Assembly: GCF_026627255.1 (NCBI RefSeq)
Contig: NZ_JAPNLM010000004.1
Span: 261,589 to 325,588 of the forward strand
Source: Streptomyces antarcticus
GTDB taxonomy: Bacteria > Actinomycetota > Actinomycetes > Streptomycetales > Streptomycetaceae
DNA: 64,000 nt
Direction of reading: 5' to 3'
The position numbers and the translations under genes are program-made. Under the pieces are notes generated by a model. It did not search any database. It saw only the letters and a program-made list of their open reading frames with translations, and was not told the origin of the DNA. The first letter of the stretch is position 1, and every line of letters starts with the position of its first letter. Below, in pieces: positions 32,403-40,995 of the stretch.

Positions 32403-34130
32403 TCAACTCAGCCACGGGAGCATCGGGTTGACCCACCCGGATGCCAGCAGGCCGGTGAGCAGGAGGACCGCCGAGGCGGCGAGGGTCTCGGGCCAGCGGC
32501 GGGGGAGCATGCCGGTACGGGAACGCAGGGCCGCCCGTACGCGGGTGCGCAGGGGTTCGGCGGCCGGGTGCCGGACCGCGAGGGCCGCCGCGCGGCGGGC
32601 CCGTGCGGCGGGGCGCAGTTCGGCCGTCAGGTCCCGGATCAGCGGGACGTTGATCTGGCACTGCACCAGGAGGTAGAGGAGCAGGCCCCAGTTGGGCTCC
32701 CAGCCGTTGCGGGCCACGGCCAGCGCGAGGCCCGCGGCGGCCGCGCCGTTGGAGAGGACGAGCCAGACCAGGGAGACGGCCACCACCCGGCGCGCCATTC
32801 CGCCGGGAGCCGCCGCGCTCCGTGCGCCGGTGGGCACCCAGGCGGCGCTGCGGCCCCGGAGCGTGTGCAGGAACGCGGTGGCGGCGGCCACGCTCGTCAG
32901 GACGTTCGCCCGGATCACCTCCACGCGCCAGCGGGTCCGGCTGATCCGGGGCAGCAGCACGTGCCAGAGCCACAGCGGGGCCAGCAGCGGCAGCACGTGC
33001 CAGGGCCGGATGTGGTCGGGGTACCAGAACATCATCACCAGCGGCGGCAGCGGCGCGGCGAAGGTGTTCACCGCCGTGGTCAGGTATCCGACGATGCCCT
33101 CGTAGAAGCACAGCCGCATCCGCCAGGGCGCGCGCATGCGCTTGAGGACGGGCGTGCCGAGCAGGTGGAGGTTGCCCATCGCCCACCGGTACTGCTGGTT
33201 CACGAAGGACGTGACCTCGTCGGGGGAGGTGCCCTTGGCCACCAGCACCGGTACGTACAGGGTGCGGAACCCCTGCTCGTGGAGGGCGAGTCCGGTGTAC
33301 AGGTCCTCGCTGTGGTCGAGCCGGGCGAAGCCGCCGGCGAGGTCGATGGCGGTGCGCCGGTAGACGGCGTTGCTGCCGCAGCAGATGGCGGCGTCGCTGG
33401 CGTCCCTGGACGGCTGGATCCAGCGGAAGAACCATTCCTGGGCGGAGCCGGCGGCCCGCTGGATCCAGTCCATGGTCTCGTCGGTGTCGAAGCACTGCGG
33501 GCTCTGCACGATGCCGACGGCGGGGTCGGCCAGGTACGGGACGAGGTGGCGCAGGAAGTCCGGCCTCGGCGCGAAGTCCGCGTCCAGGATGGCGATGAAC
33601 TCGGCGCCGCTGAGGGTGAGCGCGTGGTTCAGGTTGCCGGCCTTCTTCAGGTGGCCGCGGTCGGGGCGCACGACGTACGCGTAGCCGTACGAGGCGGCCA
33701 GCGCGGCGACTTCGGGACGGTCGGCGTCGTCGAGGATCCAGACGGTGAGCGCGCCGGGCCAGTCGACGGCCGCGACCGCGCGGTAGGCGTTGGCCAGCAC
33801 GGGGAGGGGTTCGCCGCAAGTGGGCAGGTACAGGTCGACGGACGGCAGGTCGGCGGGCCTCCAGGCGTGCACGAGCACCTCGTGCGACTGCCGGGTCAGC
33901 CGGCGCTGGCGCAGGCTGTTGACGGAGGAGAGGGCGAGGGCCACGACGTTGAGGCCGAGGACGGCGAGGAAGGCCCACAGGGCCGGGGTCCGCAGCGCGA
34001 AGGTGAACATGGTCGCCGCCGTGAACACGAAGGCGAGCGAGGTACTGACCAGGACCCAGCGGCGTTGCGGGCCGAAGTACCAGTAGAGCTCTTCGTCGGA
34101 TGGAGGTTGCGGAAGGTGATGCACGGTCAT
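32403..34130 (-). CDS. Processive GT2 polysaccharide synthase (cellulose-synthase-like)
   Basis: A membrane enzyme of 575 residues. Two N-terminal helices precede a family-2 glycosyltransferase domain: VDLYLPTCGEP, VWILDDADRPE, KKAGNLNHAL, the metal motif LDADFAPRPDF, the HSEDLYTGLAL acid and QQYRWAMG (Q-x-x-R-W), the signature of processive beta-glycan synthases. Four or more C-terminal helices form a pore. There is no PilZ domain, so cyclic-di-GMP control as in BcsA is unlikely. ATG 34130 follows GGGGGG; GTG 34142 is weaker. A DasR-like site overlaps its promoter. A beta-glucan product is suggested by the GH16 partner; a GlcNAc polymer is the alternative. Confidence 0.9.
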   Translation of the reverse strand: MTVHHLPQPPSDEELYWYFGPQRRWVLVSTSLAFVFTAATMFTFALRTPALWAFLAVLGLNVVALALSSVNSLRQRRLTRQSHEVLVHAWRPADLPSVDLYLPTCGEPLPVLANAYRAVAAVDWPGALTVWILDDADRPEVAALAASYGYAYVVRPDRGHLKKAGNLNHALTLSGAEFIAILDADFAPRPDFLRHLVPYLADPAVGIVQSPQCFDTDETMDWIQRAAGSAQEWFFRWIQPSRDASDAAICCGSNAVYRRTAIDLAGGFARLDHSEDLYTGLALHEQGFRTLYVPVLVAKGTSPDEVTSFVNQQYRWAMGNLHLLGTPVLKRMRAPWRMRLCFYEGIVGYLTTAVNTFAAPLPPLVMMFWYPDHIRPWHVLPLLAPLWLWHVLLPRISRTRWRVEVIRANVLTSVAAATAFLHTLRGRSAAWVPTGARSAAAPGGMARRVVAVSLVWLVLSNGAAAAGLALAVARNGWEPNWGLLLYLLVQCQINVPLIRDLTAELRPAARARRAAALAVRHPAAEPLRTRVRAALRSRTGMLPRRWPETLAASAVLLLTGLLASGWVNPMLPWLS

Positions 34131-34183
34131 AAAGCCCCCCACGGCTGTGTATGTGCCTGTTTCAGATGGCCCACCCTAATGCC

Positions 34184-34217
34184 AAAGGTATAGACCACTT
34201 GCGCGAGAGTGGGGCAA
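34184..34217 (-). promoter_or_regulatory. Promoter of the polysaccharide operon with DasR-like operator
   Basis: On the minus strand TTGCCC (34212-34217) is followed 18-19 bases later by CTATAC/TATACC. The 16-mer AGTGGTCTATACCTTT (34184-34199) overlaps that -10 and agrees at 13 of 16 positions with the DasR-responsive element AGTGGTCTAGACCACT. It ends 53 bases before the synthase start. DasR is the GlcNAc-6-phosphate-sensing GntR regulator of Streptomyces. Confidence 0.5.
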
Positions 34218-34398
34218 CGGGCGGAATGAGACACGGAATTGGCGAGTCCGGCATGGTCCAGACCTCTGCCCCGACGTCATTCGACCGGCAGTACCCGACC
34301 GGTCCGGGAGGGTGCGGGCCACGCGCGGGTGAACAGGTCCGGAAGTCTTGCGCACCGGGGTGCCCGCGGTGGGCGCGCGGGGTGGTTACGCTTCCGCC

Positions 34399-35367
34399 GT
34401 GAGCAGCGCGCAGTGGAACCGCAGGCGGGCCGTGGGCGCCGGACTCGGCGCCCTCGCCGCGGCGCTGTCCGGGTGTTCGGCGGGCGACGGCCCCGCGCGG
34501 CGGCTGCGCCTGGCCACCGGACCGCAGGGCGGTCCGTACAACGCGTTCGGCAGGGCCTTGGCGCAGGCCGTCGCGGCGGGCGGCGGCCCGCTGGAGATCG
34601 CCGCGGTCGGTACGGCGGCGAGCGTGGACAACCTGCGGAGGCTTGAAGAGGGTTCCGTCGACCTGGCGCTCGCCATGGCGGACGTGGCCGAGGGTGCGGT
34701 CACGGGGCGCGAGCCCTTCTCCCGTCCCGCTGCGGTGACGGCGCTGGCCCGGGTCTACGTGAACCACACGCACCTCGTCGTTCCGGCACGGGGGCCGGTG
34801 CGATCGGTGGCGGACCTCGCCGGCCGCACGGTCGCCGCGGGGGCCACGGGGTCGGGGGTACAGGTGGTGGCGGACCGGGTGTTGCGGGCGGCCGGACCGG
34901 ACGGCGGCCGCACGCCGGTCCGCGAACGGCACCTGGGTCTCGACGCGTCGGTGGGCGCGCTGCGCGAGGGCTCGGCTGACGCGCTGTTCTGGTCCGGCGG
35001 CGTGCCCACGCCGGCCCTGTCGGCGCTCGCGCGCGCGTTCCCGCTGCGGATGCTGCCGCTGGACGGCTACGTGGGGGCGCTGCGGGAGCGGTACGGCCCC
35101 GTGTACCAGGCGGTCACGCTTCCGGCGGGGGCGTACGGGATGACCGAACCGGTGGGCACCATCGGGGTCGGCAACTACCTCCTGGCGCGTGCGGACGTGC
35201 CGGACGATGCCGTACGGGAGCTGCTGCGGGTGCTGTTCGGCCGGTGGCGCGACCTGCTGCGGGAGGTGACGGCCGGGGCCCGGCTGGAACCCCGGTTCGC
35301 CATCTCCACCGGGGGCGTTCCCCTCCACCCGGGCGCGGTCGACCACTACCGGTCCGTGTACGGCTGA
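34399..35367 (+). CDS. TAXI-family solute-binding lipoprotein (orphan)
   Basis: A protein of 322 residues. RRRAVGAGLGALAAALSGCS gives an Arg-rich signal with lipobox LSGC, so it is membrane-anchored outside. The mature part matches TRAP-associated TAXI receptors: RLATGPQGGPYNAFGRALAQ, LEEGSVDLALAMADVAEG, and VGTIGVGNYLLARADVP. No TRAP permease lies nearby; instead a histidine kinase/response regulator pair and an MHS transporter follow on the other strand. GTG 34399 has TACGCT 6 bases upstream and no ribosome site, so it looks leaderless. It may present a carboxylate such as glutamate, 2-oxoglutarate or citrate to the kinase. Confidence 0.85.
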   Translation: MSSAQWNRRRAVGAGLGALAAALSGCSAGDGPARRLRLATGPQGGPYNAFGRALAQAVAAGGGPLEIAAVGTAASVDNLRRLEEGSVDLALAMADVAEGAVTGREPFSRPAAVTALARVYVNHTHLVVPARGPVRSVADLAGRTVAAGATGSGVQVVADRVLRAAGPDGGRTPVRERHLGLDASVGALREGSADALFWSGGVPTPALSALARAFPLRMLPLDGYVGALRERYGPVYQAVTLPAGAYGMTEPVGTIGVGNYLLARADVPDDAVRELLRVLFGRWRDLLREVTAGARLEPRFAISTGGVPLHPGAVDHYRSVYG

Positions 35368-35426
35368 GCGGTCGCGGGAAGGACGGGGCGGCAGCTGGGT
35401 GGCGCGGGGGCGCCGGGGTGGGGCGG

Positions 35427-36896
35427 TCACGGGGGTGGCGGGAGCCGGAACTCCACGGCCAGGCCGTGCGGCGCGTTGCCGCCGACGTCGAGCCGGCCGC
35501 CGCTGGCGCGGGCGATCTCGTCGGCGATGGCCAGCCCCAGCCCGCTGCCGTGGACGTTCTGGTGGGCGGGGGAGCGCGCGAAGCGCCGTACGATCACGGA
35601 CAGTTGCTCCTCGGGAACCCCCGGTCCGTCGTCGGCGACCCGTACCACGGCAGATCCGTCCGCGCCGTGGGTCGCGCGCACCGACACGCGGCCGCCGCGC
35701 GGCACGAACTTGACCGCGTTGTCGAGGAGCGCGTCCAGGATGCGGCCGGCCGCGTCGGGCAGGGACCGGGCCCGGAGGCCCTCCGGCCGGCACGAGGCCG
35801 TCAGCTCCAGTCCGGCGTCACGGAAGACCGGGGCCCAGGCGGTGACCCGCTCGTGGACCGCCCGGGCCACGTCCTGATCTCCCCGCTCCGCCGTGCCCGA
35901 CTCCACCCGTGCGAGGGCCAGCAGCCCGTCGAGCAGCTCCTCCAGGCGCTCCGCCTCGTCCAGGGCGCGCGAGTGTTCGGTCCGGCCGGGACCGGGCTCG
36001 ATGTGCGGCTCGACGTTCTCCAGCTGGAGCACGAGCGTGGCGAGCGGATTGCGCAGCTGGTGGGAGGCGTCCGCCACGAAGTCGCGCTGACGTCCGATGG
36101 ACGCGGCCACCGCCTCCGCCATGGTGTTGAAGTGCCGCCGCAGACGGCGCAGTTCCGGCGGTCCCGTATCGGAGGCGGCCCGCACCCCGAGGCTGCCGGC
36201 GGTGAGCCCCTCCACCGCCCGGTCCAGATCGAGGACCGGCCGCATCAGCCACCGGGAGATCCCCGCCGCCACCAGGGCCGCCGCCGCGAAGGCGGCGACC
36301 GCCGCCCCGGCGATGAACGCCCAGCGCACCGTCACGTCCCGGCGTGCCGCGCCGGTGGGAACGGTCATCAGGACCGCTCCGCTGACCCGCTCGTCCCGGC
36401 CCACCGGCTCGGCGAGCACGACGGTCTTCGGCCCCCACGGGCGGATGACGGGCAGCCGGTCGGTGGACCGGCCGGTCAGCGCCCGGCGACGGGCGTCCGA
36501 CACCGCGGCGGAGGCGTCCGCCGGGGCTTCGGGGGCATCCGCCCCAGGCGGATCGGAGGTTCCCGGCGCGGGGGCGGCTCCCGGCACGGGGGCGGTTCCG
36601 GCTTCCCCGGAGGACCCGGGCCCGGCCCGGGCCACCGTCGTTCCCTCCGTGTCGACCACGGCCACCCCGGCTCCGTACAGCTGCGCGTAACGGCTGATCT
36701 CGGCGGACAGCTCCGCACGGTCGGCGCCGGTGCGCATCCGGTCGGCCAGGTCGGCGAACCGTACGGCTTCCGAACGCCGTTGCAAGAGCAGGTGTTCGGT
36801 GCGCCCCCGGGCGTAGGCGTCGGCCAGGGGGACGCAGAGCAGCAGCGCCGACACCCCCATCAGGACCGTCAGCACGGCGAGCAGCCTGCGCCTCAC
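35427..36896 (-). CDS. Two-component sensor histidine kinase
   Basis: A membrane kinase of 489 residues. One helix at residues about 6-28 and one at about 190-215 bracket an extracytoplasmic sensor domain with a Pro/Ala-rich insertion. A HAMP region follows, then the phospho-acceptor DASHQLRNPLATL at about residue 275, N-box LDNAVKFVP, G1 DDGPGVP and G2 GSGLGLAIA. Autophosphorylation and transfer to the OmpR-type regulator encoded just upstream (4-base overlap) are expected. The general form is that of TctE/PhoQ-like sensors of carboxylates. Confidence 0.92.
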   Translation of the reverse strand: MRRRLLAVLTVLMGVSALLLCVPLADAYARGRTEHLLLQRRSEAVRFADLADRMRTGADRAELSAEISRYAQLYGAGVAVVDTEGTTVARAGPGSSGEAGTAPVPGAAPAPGTSDPPGADAPEAPADASAAVSDARRRALTGRSTDRLPVIRPWGPKTVVLAEPVGRDERVSGAVLMTVPTGAARRDVTVRWAFIAGAAVAAFAAAALVAAGISRWLMRPVLDLDRAVEGLTAGSLGVRAASDTGPPELRRLRRHFNTMAEAVAASIGRQRDFVADASHQLRNPLATLVLQLENVEPHIEPGPGRTEHSRALDEAERLEELLDGLLALARVESGTAERGDQDVARAVHERVTAWAPVFRDAGLELTASCRPEGLRARSLPDAAGRILDALLDNAVKFVPRGGRVSVRATHGADGSAVVRVADDGPGVPEEQLSVIVRRFARSPAHQNVHGSGLGLAIADEIARASGGRLDVGGNAPHGLAVEFRLPPPP

Positions 36897-37651
36897 CGCC
36901 CGCCGCCCGGTGGGCCGTCCGGTACGCCGTGCCCGGCACGCCGTACGTCCCGCTCGTCGGGCGGGGCCGGGGAGCCGAGCTGGTAGCCGAACCCGCGGAC
37001 CGTGCGCACCAGTCCGGAGCGGCCCGTCTTGGCGCGGATGCCCGCCACGTGGACGTCCAGCGAGCGGGAGGCGGCGAGGAAGGCGTCACCCCAGATCCGG
37101 TCCAGGATCTCCGCACGCGAGTGGACCTCGTCGGGACGCGCCGCGAGGTGCGCCAGTACGTCGAACTCGCGCCGGGTCAACCGGATCCCGGCCCCGGCCA
37201 CCGTGACCGTACGTCCCGCCAGGTCGACTTCGACGTCGCCGGAGCGCACGGGACGGCCGGCGCCGTCCGCGGGCCCGCTTCCCGAGCGGCCGGACCGGGC
37301 GTCCGTCCGGCGGCGCACGGTGTCGATGCGGGCGATCAACTCCGCCATCCGGAACGGCTTGACGACGTAGTCGTCGGCGCCCGCCCGCAGCCCCTGCACG
37401 ATGTCGCGCTCCTCGCAGCGCGCGGTCACCACGATGAGCGGCGCGTCGCAGACCGTACGCAGGAGCCGCAGCAGTTCGAGGCCGTCCAGGTCGGGCAGGC
37501 CCAGGTCGAGCAGGACGAACTCGGCCTCGCGGGCGTGCCGCAGGGCGTCCAGGGCGCGCCCGACCCTGCGGACGGTGTGCCCGCGCCGGGCGAGCGCCGT
37601 GGCGAGGGCCTGGGCCATGCGGTCGTCGTCCTCGACGAGAAGCGCGTGCAT
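36893..37651 (-). CDS. OmpR-family response regulator
   Basis: A protein of 252 residues. The receiver domain has VEDDDRM, the phospho-acceptor in LLDLGLPDLDGLEL, the Thr in VTARCEE and the Lys in VVKPFRM. The C-terminal winged helix (LTRREFDVLAHLAARPDEVH to VRTVRGFGYQL) binds DNA, usually at direct repeats. ATG 37651 follows GAGGAA. It overlaps the kinase gene by 4 bases, so the pair is one operon. A perfect tandem repeat lies directly at its ribosome site and could be its own target. Confidence 0.94.
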   Translation of the reverse strand: MHALLVEDDDRMAQALATALARRGHTVRRVGRALDALRHAREAEFVLLDLGLPDLDGLELLRLLRTVCDAPLIVVTARCEERDIVQGLRAGADDYVVKPFRMAELIARIDTVRRRTDARSGRSGSGPADGAGRPVRSGDVEVDLAGRTVTVAGAGIRLTRREFDVLAHLAARPDEVHSRAEILDRIWGDAFLAASRSLDVHVAGIRAKTGRSGLVRTVRGFGYQLGSPAPPDERDVRRAGHGVPDGPPGGGR

Positions 37652-37660
37652 AGACAGTTC

Positions 37661-37688
37661 CTCGTGACGCCCGGCTCGTGACGCCCGG
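37661..37688. repeat. Perfect 14-bp tandem repeat at the response-regulator ribosome site
   Basis: CTCGTGACGCCCGG occurs twice in tandem, followed by a third partial copy (TTCGTGGTG). It begins 10 bases upstream of the response-regulator start, over the Shine-Dalgarno region. OmpR-type regulators bind such direct repeats, so autoregulation is plausible. Confidence 0.55.
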
Positions 37689-37772
37689 TTCGTGGTGTGT
37701 GACCCGCGCGGCTTGCCCCGTGTCCCGGGACAGCAGTTTAGGGGAGCGGCCGTCCCGGGTCACCCGGCCGGA

Positions 37773-39269
37773 TCAGCGGGCCGACTCGGCGGGAGCCGTC
37801 GCCGGCCGGTCCTGGCCGGGACCGCCACCGGGTCGGCCCGCGTCGGCCTCGTCCCCGGCCGCGGCCCCGGCGCCGTCCCCGGCCTCGGCCCCCGCCTCGG
37901 CACGCGTGAGCGCGACATCGCGGGTGTCGGGCATCAGTACGTAGGTCACGAGGGACACCAGCGCGCACCCGGAGACGTACCAGAAGAACATCGACTCGCG
38001 GCCGCTGCTCTTGAACCACAGCGCGACGTACTCCGCCGTGCCGCCGAACAGCGCGTTGGCGATGGCGTACGGCAGCGCCACGCCGAGGGCGCGCACCCGG
38101 GTCGGGAACAGCTCGGCCTTGACCGCCGCGTTGATCGAGGTGTAGCCGGTGACGATCACCAGGGCCAGCACGGACAGCCCCAGGGCGGACCAGTACGAGG
38201 ACGCCGAGCCGAGGGCGGTCATGATCGGGTACGTGCCGACCGTGCAGCCCACCGCGAAGGTGATGAGCAGGGGGCGGCGGCCGATGCGGTCCGACAGCAT
38301 CCCGGCGAACGGCTGGAGTACGGCGAAGAGCGTCAGCGCGGTGAAGCTGACCAGGGTGGCGGTCGTCTTCTCCATGCCCGCGCTGCCGACGAGGTACTTG
38401 GTGAGGTAAGTGGTGTACGTGTAGTACGCCACGGTGCCGCCGAGGGTCAGCGCCATGACCAGGCCCGCCTGTCGCCGGTACTGCCACAGGGCCTTCAGCG
38501 TGCCGCGCGCGCTGTCGTCGTGGGCGCCGGCCGAGGCCGCCTCTTCCCGGAACGCGTCGGTCTCCTGGAGCCGGCGCCGCAGCCAGAAGACGACCACCGC
38601 GAACAGTGCCCCAAGGAGGAACGGGATCCGCCATCCCCAGCTCTCCAGCTGGTCGGTGGTGAGCGTGTGCTGCATCGTGATCAGGATGCCGAGCCCGAGC
38701 AGCTGGCCGCAGGTCATCGACACGTACTGGAACGACGAACCGAGCCCCCGCCGGTCGCGGGCCGACGCCTCGGTGAGGTACGTGGCACTGGCCGCGTACT
38801 CGCCGCCGATGCTCAGCCCCTGGAGCAGCCGCGCCAGCAGCAGCACCAGCGCGCCGAAGTATCCGGCCTGGCCGTAGGTCGGAGCGACGGCGATCAGGAG
38901 GGCGGCCACCGACATCATGGTGACGGTGAGCGTCAGGGCGCTCTTGCGGCCGTGCCGGTCGGCCGCGCGGCCGAGGATCCAGCCGCCGACGGGGCGCATC
39001 AGGAAGCCCACGGCGAAGATCCCCGCCGTGTTCATCAGCTGCGTGGTCGGATTGTCACCGGGGAAGAAGGAGTCGGCGAAGTAGATCGCGAAACTGGCGT
39101 AGACGAACCAGTCGTACCACTCGACGAGGTTCCCGAGCGACCCGCCGATCAGCGCCAGGCGGCGCTTCTTGCGCTCCTCCGCGGATGAGCGGGCGGACGG
39201 CGGGACCGGCGACGGGGCGGGCGTCGGGGAGGGCGGCGGGACGGGTGGCTTGGCGGCGGACGGAGGCAT
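37773..39269 (-). CDS. MHS-family carboxylate:H+ symporter (KgtP/citrate-like)
   Basis: A membrane protein of 498 residues with twelve expected helices. GNLVEWYDWFVYASFAIYFA is the MHS signature; FLMRPVGGWILGRAADRHGR and SDRIGRRPLLI are the MFS loop motifs. It resembles alpha-ketoglutarate and citrate permeases. A Pro-rich N-terminal stretch precedes helix 1 and an Ala/Gly/Asp-rich tail ends the protein. ATG 39269 is chosen because GGAG lies 6 bases upstream; ATG 39320 adds 17 residues without support. It follows the two-component operon on the same strand and may be its regulated target. A small TAACG/CGTTA inverted repeat lies at 39393-39405 upstream. Confidence 0.9.
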   Translation of the reverse strand: MPPSAAKPPVPPPSPTPAPSPVPPSARSSAEERKKRRLALIGGSLGNLVEWYDWFVYASFAIYFADSFFPGDNPTTQLMNTAGIFAVGFLMRPVGGWILGRAADRHGRKSALTLTVTMMSVAALLIAVAPTYGQAGYFGALVLLLARLLQGLSIGGEYAASATYLTEASARDRRGLGSSFQYVSMTCGQLLGLGILITMQHTLTTDQLESWGWRIPFLLGALFAVVVFWLRRRLQETDAFREEAASAGAHDDSARGTLKALWQYRRQAGLVMALTLGGTVAYYTYTTYLTKYLVGSAGMEKTTATLVSFTALTLFAVLQPFAGMLSDRIGRRPLLITFAVGCTVGTYPIMTALGSASSYWSALGLSVLALVIVTGYTSINAAVKAELFPTRVRALGVALPYAIANALFGGTAEYVALWFKSSGRESMFFWYVSGCALVSLVTYVLMPDTRDVALTRAEAGAEAGDGAGAAAGDEADAGRPGGGPGQDRPATAPAESAR

Positions 39270-39517
39270 GGCGGCTCCAGACGGAAAGCTGGTGGTGCGG
39301 GACGGAGGCGCACCCGGCACCGCGGCGCCGGGCGGGCGGCAACCAGAGCATCGGGTCGTCCCCGCACCCGGACAAGGCCGGGCCGACAGATCTAACGTCC
39401 CGTTAAGGAAGTCCCCCTGCGTGGTCGGCGGCCGCTTGACCTCAACCGCGCTTGACGTTGGAGACTCCTGGCACGGGCACCGGAGAGACCGGAGGCCCGG
39501 GCGGAGGGACGAGCGCT

Positions 39518-40489
39518 ATGCGTGCGACACAGGCGAGGGAGTTCGGCGGCCCGGAGGTACTGGTTCCGGTGGAGCTGCCGGACCCCGTGGCGGGGCCGGG
39601 CCAGGTGCTGGTCGCCGTGGCGGCCGTGGACACGATCTTCGTGGAGACGCAGGTGCGCGCCGGTTGGGGCCAGGGGTTCTTCCCGATCACCCCGCCGTAC
39701 GTCCCGGGCGGCGGCATCGCCGGGACCGTCCGCGCCACCGGCGAGGGCGTGGACCCGGCGTGGGCCGGCCGCCGCGTCATCGCCTCGATCGGCTCCACAG
39801 GCGGTTACGCGGAGCTGGCCGTGGCCCCGGTCGAGGCCCTGGCCGCGGTGCCGGACGAGGTCTCCCTCACGGACGCGGCCGCCCTGGTGCACGACGGCGT
39901 GACGGCGACGGAGCTGCTGGCCACCACGGCCCTCCGCGCCGGGGAACAGGTGCTGGTCGTGGGCGCGTCGGGCGGCATGGGCACCGTACTGGTCCAGCTG
40001 GCGAAGGCGGCGGGCGCGCGGGTCGTCGGCGTGGCGCGCGGCGAGCACAAGACCGCCCTGGTACGGGAGCTGGGCGCGGACGCCGTCATCGACGCGGCCG
40101 CGCCCGACTGGGTGGAGCGGGCCCGCCGGGAGCTCGGGGGCGGGGGAGCGGACGTCGTCCTGGACGGGGTGGGCGGTGAGATCGGCCTGGCCGCGTTCTC
40201 CCTCGTCGCGGACGGCGGCCGGTTCTCGGCCCACGGCGCCCCCACGGGCGGCTTCGCCCCGGTGGACCGGGCGGGCGCGGAAGCCAGGGGCGTACGGCTG
40301 CTCGGCATCGGGGACGTCCAGTTGACGGCTCCGCGGCACGCCGCGCTCGCCGGTGAGGTCCTCCGGTCGGCGGCCAGGGGCGATCTCCACCCGGTGATCG
40401 GCGGCACGTTCCCGCTGGAGCGGGCGGCCGCGGCCCACGAGGCGATCGAGTCACGGAAGCTGCTGGGCAAGGCGGTGCTCACCGTCTGA
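39518..40489 (+). CDS. Quinone oxidoreductase-like zinc-independent MDR enzyme
   Basis: A protein of 323 residues from the medium-chain dehydrogenase/reductase family. The N-terminus MRATQAREFGGPEVL is typical of NADPH:quinone reductases; VLVVGASGGMGTVLVQLAKA holds the NADPH loop, and catalytic zinc ligands are not seen. It likely reduces quinones or enones with NADPH. ATG 39518 follows GGAGGG at about 10 bases; the in-frame start at 39452 is unsupported. It is divergent from the MHS transporter. Confidence 0.9.
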   Translation: MRATQAREFGGPEVLVPVELPDPVAGPGQVLVAVAAVDTIFVETQVRAGWGQGFFPITPPYVPGGGIAGTVRATGEGVDPAWAGRRVIASIGSTGGYAELAVAPVEALAAVPDEVSLTDAAALVHDGVTATELLATTALRAGEQVLVVGASGGMGTVLVQLAKAAGARVVGVARGEHKTALVRELGADAVIDAAAPDWVERARRELGGGGADVVLDGVGGEIGLAAFSLVADGGRFSAHGAPTGGFAPVDRAGAEARGVRLLGIGDVQLTAPRHAALAGEVLRSAARGDLHPVIGGTFPLERAAAAHEAIESRKLLGKAVLTV

Positions 40490-40498
40490 CGCGGGACG

Positions 40499-40520
40499 GC
40501 CCCGCAGCGGAATGCGGGGC
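40499..40520 (+). terminator. Short hairpin after the oxidoreductase gene
   Basis: GCCCCGC and GCGGGGC, 7-bp arms with an 8-base loop, 10 bases after the stop codon. It is modest, so confidence is moderate. Confidence 0.5.
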
Positions 40521-40600
40521 ACAGGGGATGTAACGCGAACGGGCGGGGGACGGGCGCGGAGCGCCGGACGCGGGCCCCGGCCGGCGTGTCAGAGTGACGT

Positions 40601-40870
40601 ATGACCACCCTCGCCCAGCTTCGCAGGACCGCTCTCTCCCTCCCGGGTACCAGCGAGCGCGTCACCTCCGCCGGCCTGGTCTCCTTCACCGTGTGGGACA
40701 CGTGGCTCGCTTCGGCGGACCAGGACGGACGCGTCCGGCTGCGCCTCCCGCCGGCCGAGGGCGACGAGGTGACGGGCGCCGAACTGCTGGCGATGCACGG
40801 AGTGGGCCCGAAGGCCGTGCGCGTCCTCGCCGAGACCCTCGCTGCGACGGGGCGCCGGCTCGGGGGATGA
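40601..40870 (+). CDS. Small YjbR/MmcQ-like protein with a helix-hairpin-helix end
   Basis: A protein of 89 residues. The first half (ALSLPGTSERVTSAGLVSF, then WLASADQDGRVRLRL) resembles the MmcQ/YjbR fold. The end, ELLAMHGVGPKAVRVLAETL, is a helix-hairpin-helix of the type that binds DNA or proteins in UvrC and the RNA polymerase alpha C-terminus. The combination is compact and not one I recognise as named. ATG 40601 lacks a good ribosome site. Confidence 0.65.
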   Translation: MTTLAQLRRTALSLPGTSERVTSAGLVSFTVWDTWLASADQDGRVRLRLPPAEGDEVTGAELLAMHGVGPKAVRVLAETLAATGRRLGG

Positions 40871-40995
40871 CCCCAGGGCCCGGGGCCGGCCCCGGACCCG
40901 GCCCGGCACGCCCGTGAGGAGCAGGGGTTTCCTCGCCCGGAGCGGGGCAGACGCAGCCCAGTACCACCGATGGGAACCGAGCGAGGAGAACCGCC

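Noticed and set aside
28951..32676. Plus-strand frame of 1241 codons over the fusion gene
   Set aside because: No recognisable domain, Arg/Gly-biased, and antisense to the well-supported acyltransferase/SGNH/GH16 frame.
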